A stretch of 64,000 bases of DNA from Geobacter sp. (GTDB lineage: Bacteria > Desulfobacterota > Desulfuromonadia > Geobacterales > Pseudopelobacteraceae). The first letter of the stretch is position 1, and every line of letters begins with the position of its first letter. The translations under genes and the position numbers were made by a program. The stretch is from the NCBI GenBank assembly GCA_009684515.1, contig WKKS01000001.1, positions 434,001 through 498,000 on the forward strand. Direction: 5' to 3'. Of this stretch, positions 1 to 9,634 are shown piece by piece. The notes below the pieces were generated by a model. That model was not told where the DNA came from, made no database searches, and saw nothing but the letters and a program-made list of their open reading frames with translations.

Positions 1-693
1 AAGCGATGCATCCCGAAGCAGAACAGATATGCGCCGCGACCGCCACAACAGACATAAGGCCGGAAAGAGCGCCGCCGGAAGAAAAGAAGCCAGAACCATC
101 CAGCCGAAACGGTATTCCTGCACGGAAACCGAGCACCACCAGACCCCGGCCAGGGAAAAGAGCGAAGCGACCGCCGGGACCAGGTTCGCCAGATAGCCGC
201 GCTGCTCCGCGTACCAGATTCGGTACATAAGCGAACCGACGGCTGTTGTCATGAAAAGCAAAGCTGCTACAACAAAGTAATCCACTTTTGAGGCTGCGGC
301 GACGCCTGCGAATCCGGGCAGTATTTTTGGAACCAAAATCGGCGCCAGCAACATCAGCAACCCCACGCAGACAAGCAGTGCAATGCCGACGCCTATAACC
401 GCAAGAGCAACGAAGCCGTCATACCCGGAATCTTTCGCCCGCGCTTCGGAGATATGATTCTGCAAGCTGTTTCCCAGTCCGAAATCGGCAAGCATAAACC
501 ATCCCTGAAGACCGCTGAGCACCGCATAAAGGGCGTACTGTTCCGTACCGAGCGCGAGAATCAGGATGCGCATGATCATCAGGCCGCTGGCGGCAATGAT
601 GATCCTGCTGACCCAGGCTGTCGCCGCAACCAGCAGATGAGGCGGGACGCGGCCTAGTAGAGAGCCGGATTGTCTGACCGGTTTATTGTTCAT
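1..693 (-). CDS. O-antigen/polysaccharide flippase (Wzx-like), 3' end beyond window
   Basis: The minus strand reads open for 231 codons from an ATG at 693 to the window edge, so the C-terminal part is missing. The translation is strongly hydrophobic, with likely membrane spans near residues 20-48, 93-117, 139-157, 170-187 and 197-216. The element ADFGLGNSLQ near residue 70 is typical of Wzx/MOP-type flippases, which move lipid-linked oligosaccharide across the inner membrane. It starts 15 bases after the stop of rfbE on the same strand, so it is probably the next gene of the CDP-sugar operon. Family assignment rests on hydrophobicity, the ADFGLGN element and context. The exact substrate cannot be told. 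Confidence 0.75.
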   Translation of the reverse strand, partial: MNNKPVRQSGSLLGRVPPHLLVAATAWVSRIIIAASGLMIMRILILALGTEQYALYAVLSGLQGWFMLADFGLGNSLQNHISEARAKDSGYDGFVALAVIGVGIALLVCVGLLMLLAPILVPKILPGFAGVAAASKVDYFVVAALLFMTTAVGSLMYRIWYAEQRGYLANLVPAVASLFSLAGVWWCSVSVQEYRFGWMVLASFLPAALFPALCLLWRSRRISVLLRDASL

Positions 694-708
694 ACGCTCA
701 AGTCAGTT

Positions 709-1731
709 TCAGGCGACATCTTCAATCCATTCCAGCATCCGCCTGACGCCTGTCACTTTATCCACTTTTGGCCGCCAATCCAGCATGGCGGAGGCTTTGC
801 TTATATCAGCCACAAACAGCCGCTGGTCGCTTTCGCGCGGCGGCAGTTTATTGTAGGCAAGTTCGGTGCTGGAGGCCTCTTCCAGAATCGAAAACAGCTC
901 CAGCAGGGAGAGGCTGTTGGGCATTCCGCCGCCAACATTAAAGACATTTCCGCGAGCCGCTTCGATCCGACCAACCGCGCTGAAATAGAGTGTGACCATA
1001 TCTTCGGCGTGCAGCACATCCCGCACCTGCTTGCCGTTACCGGAAATGGTGAACGGCTCTTTCAATAGCCCCCGTTTTGCGGCCAGCGCCTGCTGGCAGA
1101 ACCAGCCGATCCAGCCCTGGTCATAGGTCGCAAACTGTCGGCCGCCGTACATGGATGAATGGCGGAAGACGACCGTTTTCAGGCCGAAAATCCTGGCATA
1201 ATCGAGCATGTACTGGTCCGCCGCCCCCTTGGAACAGCCATAGGGAGAGTGGAAATCAAGCGGTGTCGCTTCGTCAAATCCATCCGGTTTATCCAGGCAT
1301 TGATAGCGTGTTTCCGTCTCTTTATAGCGATACTGTTCCAAATCGCCGTACACCTTGTTGGTAGATGAGTAGACCACAGACGCATCCGGAGCATATAACC
1401 TGACCGCTTCCAGCAGATTATGGCTCCCCATGACGTTGATTTCAAAATCCATGCGCGGGTTGGCGATGGAAGTAGTCATGGCGACCTGTCCAGCCAGGTG
1501 GAAAATTGCATCCGGAATAAAATCCCTGACGGCCCGGGTTATGTCATTCTGATTGCGGATATCGCCGTGTATGAAGGTAAAAGCCCCCTTATCGCCAAGC
1601 CAGATCAGATTTTCGCGCGATCCTTCCCGGTACAGGTTATCAAAGACGACTACTTCGTGCCCCTCTTCAATGGCGTGAGCCGCCAGATTACTCCCTAAAA
1701 AACCGCATCCGCCGGTAATCATCAGCTTCAT
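709..1731 (-). CDS. rfbE: CDP-paratose 2-epimerase (CDP-tyvelose epimerase)
   Basis: This is an extended short-chain dehydrogenase of 340 residues, the normal length. It has the NAD-binding TGGCGFLGS motif at the N-terminus and [12 protein letters not shown] near residue 122. [20 protein letters not shown] near residue 164 holds the catalytic YxxxK. These blocks match what I know of Salmonella/Yersinia RfbE, which converts CDP-paratose to CDP-tyvelose through a 4-keto intermediate. The ATG at 1731 overlaps the stop of rfbS (ATGA), which fixes the start. Together with rfbF, rfbG, rfbH and rfbS it completes the CDP-tyvelose route, so the strain probably carries a 3,6-dideoxyhexose in its lipopolysaccharide. 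Confidence 0.9.
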   Translation of the reverse strand: MKLMITGGCGFLGSNLAAHAIEEGHEVVVFDNLYREGSRENLIWLGDKGAFTFIHGDIRNQNDITRAVRDFIPDAIFHLAGQVAMTTSIANPRMDFEINVMGSHNLLEAVRLYAPDASVVYSSTNKVYGDLEQYRYKETETRYQCLDKPDGFDEATPLDFHSPYGCSKGAADQYMLDYARIFGLKTVVFRHSSMYGGRQFATYDQGWIGWFCQQALAAKRGLLKEPFTISGNGKQVRDVLHAEDMVTLYFSAVGRIEAARGNVFNVGGGMPNSLSLLELFSILEEASSTELAYNKLPPRESDQRLFVADISKASAMLDWRPKVDKVTGVRRMLEWIEDVA

Positions 1732-2606
1732 AATTTCCTCAACTCCCGTTCTTCGGCAATCATCCGTTCAAGCCCATCCTTTAACAAAATGCCGGGCGAC
1801 CATCCCAGAGCGCGCAGGCTTTCCGTATCAACTTTCGTTTCCATCGCTTCATGCTCCCGGTAAGGCAATGCCCCGAAATCAAGCTGCGTTCCTGAGTTAC
1901 CGGTAATGGCTTTAATCATCTCGACGCAGCTTCTGACAGTCACAGTCACACCGGTCCCGGCCTGATACTGATAGTATCCCGGCCTGATTGCGGCAGTTCC
2001 GGACAACACCGCCATGAATGCGGAAACGACGTCATCAATGTGAACGAAATCCCTTTTCTGTTCGCCTGCCGTCAGCTCGATCCGTTCCGCGCCATCCAGC
2101 AGTTTGTGGACAACGAAGCTTACAAATTTGGCCGGATCATCACCGGCGCCATAAAAATGTTCCAGCGCCAGGTTAACGCAGACAAGCGAAGTTTGGTATG
2201 TTTCCAGCCATTCGCGAAACTGCCCTTTAGCCAGGGCATATTTGCTGACCTGTTTATCGAGAATGGTATCGGTGTTGATAAAACGGCGTACGCCCTGTTT
2301 TCCTGCCTGATGCAGCAATTTCAGCGGCAGGATCAGGTTCGCCTCCAGAACGGCAAGCGGGTCGCTCTCCCCGCGACCGTAGTCCGTGGCACAATGGATG
2401 ACGGTATCAATCTGCCGTAAATCAAAGATTCGCTCAATACTGACTTCATCCAGATTGCAAACCTCAATCCGCTCCAGCAAACCGGTCAGGCGTTCCAGTG
2501 AAGATCCGTTTCTGACAAGCGCCACCAACTGCTGACCGCCACCCAGAAGCCGCCCGACGAGGCGACTCCCCAAAAAGCCGGTCGCTCCGGTCACCAGGAT
2601 AGTCAT
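1728..2606 (-). CDS. rfbS: CDP-paratose synthase-like NAD(P)-dependent reductase
   Basis: An SDR-fold reductase of 292 residues with the nucleotide-binding [11 protein letters not shown] motif at the N-terminus and YALAKGQ carrying YxxxK near residue 145. The stretch [10 protein letters not shown] with [11 protein letters not shown] further on resembles the CDP-paratose and CDP-abequose synthases (RfbS/RfbJ), which reduce the 4-keto group of CDP-3,6-dideoxyhexose. RfbS is preferred over RfbJ because rfbE, which uses CDP-paratose, lies directly downstream. The ATG at 2606 overlaps the rfbH stop (ATGA). A TTG three codons earlier is possible but less likely. The family is clear; the stereochemistry of the product is inferred from context. 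Confidence 0.75.
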   Translation of the reverse strand: MTILVTGATGFLGSRLVGRLLGGGQQLVALVRNGSSLERLTGLLERIEVCNLDEVSIERIFDLRQIDTVIHCATDYGRGESDPLAVLEANLILPLKLLHQAGKQGVRRFINTDTILDKQVSKYALAKGQFREWLETYQTSLVCVNLALEHFYGAGDDPAKFVSFVVHKLLDGAERIELTAGEQKRDFVHIDDVVSAFMAVLSGTAAIRPGYYQYQAGTGVTVTVRSCVEMIKAITGNSGTQLDFGALPYREHEAMETKVDTESLRALGWSPGILLKDGLERMIAEERELRKL

Positions 2607-4006
2607 CGTTTGCAAAGACCTTTGATGACATCCGCCATATATCCCAGCATTTCCGGCGTCATCCCCGGATAAACACCAACCCAGAAGGTATCCTTCATAA
2701 TTTGGTCGGTAACCGGAAGCGCTGTTGAACTGTTGAACTGCTGAGACGTTGAATTGGGAACGACCCGAAATCCCTGCCCGGATTTCCGCATTTCATCAAA
2801 GCAGGGGTGTTTGATCAGATTGCCGGCAAAGAGCATGCGGGTCTGGATGCCTTTCGACTCCAGATGGTTGACCATTTTATCGCGACTGCAGCCGCTGCCA
2901 TCCCTGACTGTCAGCAGAAAACCAAACCAGGATGGGTCGGAGTTTTCGGTGGCTTCGGGCAGAATCAGGCAGTCATCCAGTTCACTCAGGCCGTCCCGCA
3001 GAATCCGCCAGTTTTTACGGCGCGCGGCGCCAAAACCGTCCAGTTTTTCCAACTGGGCGCAGCCGATGGCGGCCTGCATATCGGTCACCTTCAGGTTATA
3101 GCCGAAATGTGAATAAACATATTTGTGATCATAGCCGAAGGGAAGCTCGCCGAACTGCTGACCGAACCGTTTGCCGCAGCTGTTGTCCTTCCCGGAGTGG
3201 CACCAGCAGTCACGCCCCCAGTCCCTCAATGACTCGATAATCCTGTTCAATTCAGCACTGTTGGTATAAAGCGCCCCCCCCTCACCCATGGTCATATGGT
3301 GGGGAGGATAAAAACTTGAGGTACCGATGTGGCCGAATGTGCCGGTGTAGCGGAAATCGCTGACCGGTCGGGATGTTGAACTGTTTAGTTTGTAGCGGGA
3401 ACCAAGGGCATCACAGTTGTCCTCGACCAGCCAGAGACCGTGCCGGTCACAGAAGGCCTTCACGGCGGCGATGTCGAAAGGATTGCCGAGGGTGTGGGCG
3501 ATCATGACCGCTTTGGTGCGCCCGGAAAGGGCATTCTCCAAGCAGGTCACGTCGATATTGTAGGTCGGCAGCGTCACATCCACGAAAACCGGCACCGCAC
3601 CGTACTGAATGATGGGGGCCACGGTGGTTGGGAAACCGGCCGCGACGGTAATGACCTCGTCACCACGCCTGATGCGGCGTTCTCCCAGCTTGGGAGAGGT
3701 CAGGGCCATAAAAGCCAGCAGATTGGCGGACGAACCGGAATTGACCAACGAACAGTATTCGACCCCAAGATATGCTGCCAGCTCCCGTTCAAAACGCTCG
3801 GCATAGCGACCGGCGGTCAGCCAGAAATCCAGTGAAGAATCAATCAATGCGCTGATTTCGCGTTCGTCGAAGACTCTGGCAGCGTACGGGATCCGGTCAC
3901 CCGGCTGAAATGTTTTTGGCGCGGCATGCTTATGCTCATAATAGGCGACAGCAGCCTTGATAGCGTTTTCGCGCAGTTCGGCTTCGCACCGTGCATCATC
4001 GTTCAT
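2603..4006 (-). CDS. rfbH: CDP-4-keto-6-deoxyglucose 3-dehydrase (E1)
   Basis: A PLP/PMP-dependent dehydrase of the DegT/aminotransferase fold. It removes the 3-hydroxyl of CDP-4-keto-6-deoxyglucose together with a reductase partner. YPPHHMTMGEGG has histidine where aminotransferases carry the PLP lysine, as in RfbH/AscC. DCWC followed seven residues later by Cys gives the C-X1-C-X7-C part of the unusual iron-sulfur site, and the fourth cysteine lies in EDNCDALG. The spacing from that cysteine to the next is 68 residues here; I recall 57 in characterised E1. The excess comes from a low-complexity insert, and a second insert lies near the C-terminus; both contain octamer repeats at DNA level. 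The ATG at 4006 has GGAG upstream and overlaps the rfbG stop. Confidence 0.9.
   Translation of the reverse strand: MNDDARCEAELRENAIKAAVAYYEHKHAAPKTFQPGDRIPYAARVFDEREISALIDSSLDFWLTAGRYAERFERELAAYLGVEYCSLVNSGSSANLLAFMALTSPKLGERRIRRGDEVITVAAGFPTTVAPIIQYGAVPVFVDVTLPTYNIDVTCLENALSGRTKAVMIAHTLGNPFDIAAVKAFCDRHGLWLVEDNCDALGSRYKLNSSTSRPVSDFRYTGTFGHIGTSSFYPPHHMTMGEGGALYTNSAELNRIIESLRDWGRDCWCHSGKDNSCGKRFGQQFGELPFGYDHKYVYSHFGYNLKVTDMQAAIGCAQLEKLDGFGAARRKNWRILRDGLSELDDCLILPEATENSDPSWFGFLLTVRDGSGCSRDKMVNHLESKGIQTRMLFAGNLIKHPCFDEMRKSGQGFRVVPNSTSQQFNSSTALPVTDQIMKDTFWVGVYPGMTPEMLGYMADVIKGLCKR
2724..2755. repeat. In-frame octanucleotide repeat inside rfbH
   Basis: Plus-strand units are gttgaact, gttgaact, gctgagac and gttgaatt, two exact and two diverged 8-mers in tandem. 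Three 8-base units equal eight codons, so copy changes by three stay in frame. Translated on the minus strand they give a Ser/Thr/Asn/Gln-rich insert (NSTSQQFNSSTA) in a region where RfbH proteins I know go straight on. Confidence 0.7.
3375..3390. repeat. Second copy of the rfbH octanucleotide repeat
   Basis: One exact gttgaact unit followed by a diverged gtttagtt unit, in the same orientation as the repeat at 2724-2755. It encodes part of the LNSSTSRPVSD insert, which lies between the first and second iron-sulfur cysteines of RfbH. Confidence 0.6.
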
Positions 4007-5106
4007 TCCGATTCTCCATACTCTGTTATCTGCCGCAGACACACTCCGCGAAGGTCACTGCCGTCCAGACAGGAGCGGGTCCAGGCAACAATGCTCTCCA
4101 ATGTCTTCTCCAAATTCCATTTTGGTCGCCAGCCCAGTTCCGCCCGGGCCTTGGAACAATCCAGCTTCAGGTAGTGCGCTTCGTGGGGATGTTTGCCATC
4201 ATCAATAATGTAGGCCGCCTGATCGCCCCACAACTGGCAAATCCGGCTGGCAAGCCACTCCACCGGACGTACGTCATCCTCAGCCGGGCCGAAATTCCAG
4301 CCGCCAGCATAACTCGAACCGTCTTCGCACAACTTTTGGATCAGTAGCAGATACCCGGATAATGGTTCCAAGACATGTTGCCAGGGACGGATGGCTTGCG
4401 GATTGCGAATCAGGACCGGTTCACCGGCCAGGATGGAGCGCAGAATATCGGGGATCAGCCGGTCTCCGGCCCAGTCGCCGCCACCAATTACATTTCCGGC
4501 CCGGGCGGTGGCAAGCGCCACTCCGTGCCGGTCATATTCTGCCGGATTGAAATAGGAGGAACGATAAGCCGCCGTCACCAGTTCAGAACAGGCCTTGCTG
4601 TTGGAATAGGGATCATACCCGCCGAACGGCTCATTTTCCCGATAACCCCAGGGCCATTCGCGGTTCTCATAGACTTTGTCAGTGGTCACATTCAAAACAG
4701 CCTGGACGCCGGGGGTACGCCGCACCGCTTCCAACAGGTTGACAGTACCCATCACATTTGTGGTGTAGGTCTCAACCGGAATCTTGTAAGAATCGCGCAC
4801 CAGAGGTTGGGCGGCCATGTGGATGACGATATCCGGTGCGGCCTTGGCCATCTCGAAAGCAAGGCGTTCCCCGTCACGAACATCGGCAATCACCGATGTC
4901 ACCAGTTCATCAATTCGTGCCAGCCCGAAGAGACTGGGGTCGGTCGGCGGTTCGAGTGCGTAGCCGGTCACTTGCGCGCCAAGGCTGTTCAGCCACAAGC
5001 AGAGCCAGGAACCCTTAAACCCGGTGTGCCCGGTTAGAAAGATTTTTTTGCCCCGCCAGAAATCAGCATTCGGAAATGCAGCAGTTATCATAGACTGACT
5101 TACCAT
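4003..5106 (-). CDS. rfbG: CDP-glucose 4,6-dehydratase
   Basis: A sugar-nucleotide SDR that converts CDP-glucose to CDP-4-keto-6-deoxyglucose, the substrate of RfbH. The N-terminal [20 protein letters not shown] is the typical RfbG Rossmann start, and [20 protein letters not shown] is a strong family block. [12 protein letters not shown] carries the YxxxK catalytic pair. I chose the ATG at 5106, which overlaps the rfbF stop; a GTG at 5115 and an ATG at 5091 are alternatives, since no ribosome site is decisive. It sits between rfbF and rfbH with overlapping ends on both sides, so translation is probably coupled. Confidence 0.9.
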   Translation of the reverse strand: MVSQSMITAAFPNADFWRGKKIFLTGHTGFKGSWLCLWLNSLGAQVTGYALEPPTDPSLFGLARIDELVTSVIADVRDGERLAFEMAKAAPDIVIHMAAQPLVRDSYKIPVETYTTNVMGTVNLLEAVRRTPGVQAVLNVTTDKVYENREWPWGYRENEPFGGYDPYSNSKACSELVTAAYRSSYFNPAEYDRHGVALATARAGNVIGGGDWAGDRLIPDILRSILAGEPVLIRNPQAIRPWQHVLEPLSGYLLLIQKLCEDGSSYAGGWNFGPAEDDVRPVEWLASRICQLWGDQAAYIIDDGKHPHEAHYLKLDCSKARAELGWRPKWNLEKTLESIVAWTRSCLDGSDLRGVCLRQITEYGESE

Positions 5107-5870
5107 ATTTTCCACGGTGCTCTGCCGCTATCCCACAACTCTTCCAGGTAGATTTTATCCCTCAATGTATCCATCGGCTGCCAGAATGCGGCATGCTTGT
5201 AAGCAACCAGTTCTCCGTCGCGGGCCAATGATTCGAGCGGTTCCTTTTCAAAGACGGTAGAATTGCCGGTAATCCGCTCAAGCACATTCGGTTCCAGAAC
5301 GAAGAAACCGCCGTTTATCCACCCGCCGTCTCCGGCCGGTTTTTCGTGAAATGTTTCCACATAATTTCCTTCGCTCAGTTTCAGGGCGCCAAACCGGCCA
5401 ACCGGCTGCGTGGCGGTCAAAGTGGCCGACTTGCCGTGGTACTTGTGAAATTCAACCAGCTTACCGATATCAACATCAGCCAGTCCGTCGCCGTAGGTCA
5501 TCATGAAAGTTTCATTCTCCACATAAGAGGCAATCCGTTTCACACGTCCGCCGGTCATGGAATCCTGACCCGTATCAACCAGGGTCACCCGCCACGGCTC
5601 CGCTTTCTGGTGGTGGACCTCCATCGTGTTGTTACGCATGTCGAAAGTCACATCGCTCATATGGAGGAAGTAGTTGGAAAAATACTCTTTGATCATGTAG
5701 CCCTTGAACCCGAGACAGACAACGAAATCATTGAAGCCGTAGTGGGAATAATGCTTCATGATGTGCCACAATATCGGTTTGCCGCCAATCTCAACCATCG
5801 GTTTCGGACGGACAACAGTTTCTTCACTAAGCCGGGTGCCAAGTCCACCCGCCAGAATAACAACCTTCAT
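5100..5870 (-). CDS. rfbF: Glucose-1-phosphate cytidylyltransferase
   Basis: First gene of the minus-strand operon. It makes CDP-glucose from CTP and glucose-1-phosphate, the committed step to CDP-3,6-dideoxyhexoses. The 256 residues equal the family's usual length. [13 protein letters not shown] at the N-terminus is the nucleotidyltransferase signature, followed by [29 protein letters not shown] near residue 127 carries the metal-binding aspartate. [10 protein letters not shown] and [11 protein letters not shown] match RfbF. The start is unambiguous, with the AGG start of the fold directly after the initiating methionine. Confidence 0.93.
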   Translation of the reverse strand: MKVVILAGGLGTRLSEETVVRPKPMVEIGGKPILWHIMKHYSHYGFNDFVVCLGFKGYMIKEYFSNYFLHMSDVTFDMRNNTMEVHHQKAEPWRVTLVDTGQDSMTGGRVKRIASYVENETFMMTYGDGLADVDIGKLVEFHKYHGKSATLTATQPVGRFGALKLSEGNYVETFHEKPAGDGGWINGGFFVLEPNVLERITGNSTVFEKEPLESLARDGELVAYKHAAFWQPMDTLRDKIYLEELWDSGRAPWKIW

Positions 5871-6004
5871 AAGCGCCTCACCCTGTTGATTTTAAACACC
5901 CAATCCCCCGCTTGCCCGTCTCGCTGCTCGTTGCGTTCGATTTCAACTTCCGGATTTTTGACTGCCGTAGTTGCAAATATCCAAAAACGCAGATCCGGTC
6001 GGTT

Positions 6005-6033
6005 TTTATAACACACATTTTCGGCCTGATAAA
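6005..6033 (-). promoter_or_regulatory. Possible sigma-70 promoter for the rfb operon
   Basis: On the minus strand TTTATC and TATAAA are separated by 17 bases, about 135 bases before the rfbF start. The match is moderate and rests on spacing and AT content only. Confidence 0.3.
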
Positions 6034-6070
6034 GCCTTCAGGAACCAATATCCGCCAGAATTCAATATCC

Positions 6071-6099
6071 TTGACAATTTCGGGTCAAACGGCTAATAC
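6071..6099 (+). promoter_or_regulatory. Sigma-70 promoter of the secretion/pilus operon
   Basis: A perfect TTGACA and a near-perfect TAATAC are separated by exactly 17 bases, 67 bases before the ATPase start. An 8-base inverted repeat, ATTGATTT-A-AAATCAAT (6100-6116), begins right after the -10 element, over the expected transcription start, and could be an operator. The 5871-6165 gap holds nothing else I recognise. Confidence 0.7.
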
Positions 6100-6165
6100 A
6101 TTGATTTAAAATCAATATGTTGCAATAAATTTTCCCGCAACTCCAAGTAGCCGGAACAAGGACAC

Positions 6166-7632
6166 ATGCCACCCAAAAAACGCATCGGCGACATGATGAT
6201 TGAACAGGGGCTGATTACCCAGGAACAGCTGGAGATCGGCATCCAGGAGCAGAGAAAAAGCGGCGAGCTGCTTGGTTCCGTGCTTTTCAGCCTCGGCTTT
6301 ATCAGTCAGAAGGACCTTTTCAAGCTTCTCACCATATCCAGCGCCAACCAGGAAGAATCGGAGCAGGACAAGTACAACGCCGACATACCGCTGGAGATTG
6401 AAAATCTCGTCAAGCAGAGCAGTTCCCTGTTTCAGCGCGAAGGGGCCATCGGAAAGAAAGAGCTGGATTCGGCTTACTCCCCGTTGGTCAACCTGGTTGA
6501 AAAAATCATCGTTGACGGCATCCAGCGCAGCGCCACAGATATCCATATCAACCCGGATGCAAAAGGGGTCCGCATCCGCTACCGTGTGGATGGTGTGCTA
6601 CAGCACAGCATGTTTCTTCCCAATGAGCTGTTAAACCCGATTGTCTCCCGCTTCAAGGTCATGGGGCGGATGAACATTGCCGAGTCACGCATCCCACAGG
6701 ATGGCAGCGCCGAATTCCCCTACAAGAACCGCAAACTTGACCTGCGTATCTCGACATTTCCGATTATCGGGGGGGAGAACGTGGTTGTCAGGGTTCTGGA
6801 CAAAAGCAAGCTGCGCATCGGCCTTGAGAATCTGGGCTTTTTCGACGAAGATATTGAAAAGCTGAATGAATCTATTCAACTCCCATTCGGAATGATCCTG
6901 GTGACCGGACCGACCGGTTCCGGAAAGACGACCACCCTTTACTCCTGCCTGTCGATCATTAACACGGTCAGCAGAAACATATTCACTCTTGAGGACCCGG
7001 TAGAATACCAGCTCCCGATGGCCCGCCAGTCTCAGATTAATGTCAAAGCTGGGCTGACTTTTGCCACCGGTTTGCGCTCGATCCTGCGCCAGGACCCGGA
7101 CGTAATTCTGGTCGGCGAAATGCGTGACGCCGAAACAGCTGAACTGGCCATTCGTGCGTCACTGACCGGTCACCTGGTATTCAGCACCATTCATACTAAT
7201 GACGCCATATCAAGCATTGCCAGGATTATTGATATCGGCATCGACCCGTTTCTGATCTCCACCACAATTGATTGCATTGTTGCCCAAAGGCTTGTTCGCT
7301 CGCTTTGCGAAGAATGCAAAGAGAGCGTGCCACCTTTCAGCCCCCAGTATTCAAAACTGGGGATTGATCCCTCAACGTCTCAACTCTTCAGGCCCAAAGG
7401 GTGCCCCGCCTGTGACGGTTCCGGTTTCAAGGGACGTTCCGTCATCTACGAGATACTCAAGATAACGCCGAAAATCCGCGACCTGATCAATGTCAAAGCC
7501 AGTTTGGAAGAGGTTCGCCGCCAAGCCGCAACAGAAGGTTTTCGTGAAATGCATGAGGTGGCACTGGAGAAGGTCAGACGCGGAATAACCACGCTCGACG
7601 AGGTCAGTCATGCCACCAGGATGCACTTCTGA
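6166..7632 (+). CDS. GspE/PilB-family assembly ATPase
   Basis: Cytoplasmic hexameric ATPase that powers pseudopilus or pilus assembly. The first 60 residues form an MshEN-type N-terminal domain (IGDMMIEQGLITQEQLEIG). GPTGSGKTTT (Walker A) lies near residue 247, and LVGEMRDAETAELAIRASLT (Walker B plus the following signature) near 316, ending in STIHTND. A four-cysteine zinc site (CEEC near 381 and CPAC near 411) is usual for GspE/PilB. At 488 residues it is somewhat short of PilB (about 570), closer to GspE/MshE. First gene of a seven-gene operon; its stop overlaps the next start (TGATG). Confidence 0.88.
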   Translation: MPPKKRIGDMMIEQGLITQEQLEIGIQEQRKSGELLGSVLFSLGFISQKDLFKLLTISSANQEESEQDKYNADIPLEIENLVKQSSSLFQREGAIGKKELDSAYSPLVNLVEKIIVDGIQRSATDIHINPDAKGVRIRYRVDGVLQHSMFLPNELLNPIVSRFKVMGRMNIAESRIPQDGSAEFPYKNRKLDLRISTFPIIGGENVVVRVLDKSKLRIGLENLGFFDEDIEKLNESIQLPFGMILVTGPTGSGKTTTLYSCLSIINTVSRNIFTLEDPVEYQLPMARQSQINVKAGLTFATGLRSILRQDPDVILVGEMRDAETAELAIRASLTGHLVFSTIHTNDAISSIARIIDIGIDPFLISTTIDCIVAQRLVRSLCEECKESVPPFSPQYSKLGIDPSTSQLFRPKGCPACDGSGFKGRSVIYEILKITPKIRDLINVKASLEEVRRQAATEGFREMHEVALEKVRRGITTLDEVSHATRMHF

Positions 7633-8849
7633 TGGCTACCTTCAACTACCGCGCGCTGGATGGTGATGCCAAGCAGAGTGAAGGCGTATTGACCGCTCGC
7701 GATAGCGCACACCTCGAACAACTTCTGTCGCAGCAAGGTTTGACGCTTATTGAAGCCGAAGGTGGCGGATTCAGCGGTTTCGGTAACCTTTCCGAACTAT
7801 TTCAGCCAAAAATGAAGGACAAGGACCTGCTCGATTTCACTTATCTGATCAAGTTGGTTGTCACATCAGGTATTCCGCTACTACAGGGAATTGACACGCT
7901 GATGAAAAGCAATTCCAATCGCAGTATCAGCCAGGCGTCCCAACTTGTCAGACAGGGTGTTGATTCCGGAATGGCCATGTCGGAGGTTATGCAGTCCGCT
8001 CCTCAGCTGTTCCCTCCGTTTTACGTCCAGATGATCAGAGCAGGCGAAACTTCTGGAACTTTGGACTCAAGCCTGGATTTTCTGGTCAATTTTCTACAGT
8101 GGCAGACTGATTTCAAGAAGAATGTCAGATCCAGCCTGACTTACCCGATCACCGTGCTTTCAGTTCTGGGGACTCTGATGTTCATCATCTTTACCTTCGT
8201 GTTCCCCAAGATGCTGAAAACACTGACCGGCATGGGTGCGGAACTTCCTCTCCCGACTAAAATCATGATTGCGGTATCCGGTTTTATGAAGAGCTATTAT
8301 CTGCCGGTAATAATCCTGATCATAGCTCTGTTTATCGGCATAAAATTTTACAGGCAAACACCCGGGGGACGAAGGTTCATAGACAATTTATTATTAAAGA
8401 TGCCGCTGATTGGAATGCTGATCATCAAGATCAATATGTCACGCTACTTTAAAATTGTTGCCACATTGCACGCATCCGGCATCAGCGCCGAGAAAACCTT
8501 CGCAATCGGAGCGGATGTAATCGGAAACAGCATCATCGCAGAAAGCATGTCGTCCATAGCCAAGGTTATCGTCACCGGCGAGAGCATTTCGGATGCAATG
8601 CGACGCACCGGTTTTATCCAGCCACTTGTAATCGACATGATGTCAATCGCCGAGAAGACCGGTACACTTGAAATCACACTGACCCGCGCGAGTGACATTC
8701 TGGACAAGGAAGTCCCCGAAACGATCAAAAAAGTATTCGCATACGTTGAACCACTGACCATGGTCATACTAGGCGGACTGGTTCTGCTGCTTCTGACGGC
8801 TGTTTTTCTGCCGATTTACAAAACAGTTGGACAGGTAAAAATACGATGA
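7632..8849 (+). CDS. GspF/PilC-family inner-membrane platform protein
   Basis: Polytopic platform protein that contacts the ATPase and drives pseudopilin insertion. The 405 residues match the family. Two T2SSF cytoplasmic domains are visible, one starting DFTYLIKLVVTSGIPLLQGI near residue 73 and the second near residue 270 (YFKIVATLHASGISAEKTF). Three membrane spans are seen near 170-195, 218-238 and 370-395. The sequence GETSGTLDSSL in the first domain and AEKTGTLEITL in the second are the standard E(T/K)(S/T)G elements. It is translationally coupled to the genes on both sides. Confidence 0.88.
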   Translation: MATFNYRALDGDAKQSEGVLTARDSAHLEQLLSQQGLTLIEAEGGGFSGFGNLSELFQPKMKDKDLLDFTYLIKLVVTSGIPLLQGIDTLMKSNSNRSISQASQLVRQGVDSGMAMSEVMQSAPQLFPPFYVQMIRAGETSGTLDSSLDFLVNFLQWQTDFKKNVRSSLTYPITVLSVLGTLMFIIFTFVFPKMLKTLTGMGAELPLPTKIMIAVSGFMKSYYLPVIILIIALFIGIKFYRQTPGGRRFIDNLLLKMPLIGMLIIKINMSRYFKIVATLHASGISAEKTFAIGADVIGNSIIAESMSSIAKVIVTGESISDAMRRTGFIQPLVIDMMSIAEKTGTLEITLTRASDILDKEVPETIKKVFAYVEPLTMVILGGLVLLLLTAVFLPIYKTVGQVKIR

Positions 8850-9634
8850 GAACAAAAGCCTTTACACTGATAGAGGTTATGGTAGTTATGGCTATCATCT
8901 CCATTCTGGCCGGAATGATGATGCCCGCCGCCTGGAAATTTCTGGAGAGCGGGGAAATTGCCACAACCAGGGAACGGATGAGGGAGCTTAAAAAAGCGAT
9001 GGTTGGAGATCGAAACCTGGTGCAAAATGGCGTTCGTACACATTATGGTTTTGTTGGGGATTTCGGTGAACTACCCTTCGACAACAACTCATCCTGCGCA
9101 TTCAGATTTCTGGACAGCAGCGCAGATATGAGTGGATCACGCTATGACGCTGCCAACTGGAATGGAAGATATTTATCCTCATCATCGGATGCCAAAGAGT
9201 TTGCCGTTGATGCCTGGGGAAATACCATAAAATGCACCAAAAAATATTATTCCGATGGAAGATGGGTAGGCCTGACATTGGCCAGCGTGGCGCCAAACGG
9301 TGAAATACTGGAAGAGACCATTGACATAAATGACGTCATTCCAACGAACAGGGTCGTCGGGAACGTTTTTGCGTCGTACTCAAGTGTGAGCATCAATATC
9401 AAACCTGAAAAGCCGGGTTCATTCACTGAAATCACCACATCTTGCAAATCATTGAGCCCGTTTACCTCTTATACAACGCTGTTGCCTTTTAAGCTGCCCA
9501 TCGGAAGAATCGATGTGAATCTGACCCTTTCAAAACATCCCGATTGCAGTTTGCCGACTGATACAAACAAGTTTCAGTATTTTGTTCAAGACAACATAAA
9601 ATCAATAAAGATACCTGACATAACCTCAAGATGA
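8846..9634 (+). CDS. GspG-like pseudopilin with long C-terminal domain
   Basis: Type IV pilin-like protein. MRTK is a short leader; the prepilin peptidase site is followed by FTLIEVMVVMAIISILAG, with the conserved Glu5 of the mature protein. The body carries the GspG-like block GRYLSS...DAWGNTIKC. At 262 residues it is longer than a normal major pseudopilin (about 140), with roughly 120 extra residues after residue 145 that I do not recognise. It has six cysteines, which may form disulfides. The start overlaps the F gene stop (ATGA). No prepilin peptidase gene lies in the window. Confidence 0.8.
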   Translation: MRTKAFTLIEVMVVMAIISILAGMMMPAAWKFLESGEIATTRERMRELKKAMVGDRNLVQNGVRTHYGFVGDFGELPFDNNSSCAFRFLDSSADMSGSRYDAANWNGRYLSSSSDAKEFAVDAWGNTIKCTKKYYSDGRWVGLTLASVAPNGEILEETIDINDVIPTNRVVGNVFASYSSVSINIKPEKPGSFTEITTSCKSLSPFTSYTTLLPFKLPIGRIDVNLTLSKHPDCSLPTDTNKFQYFVQDNIKSIKIPDITSR

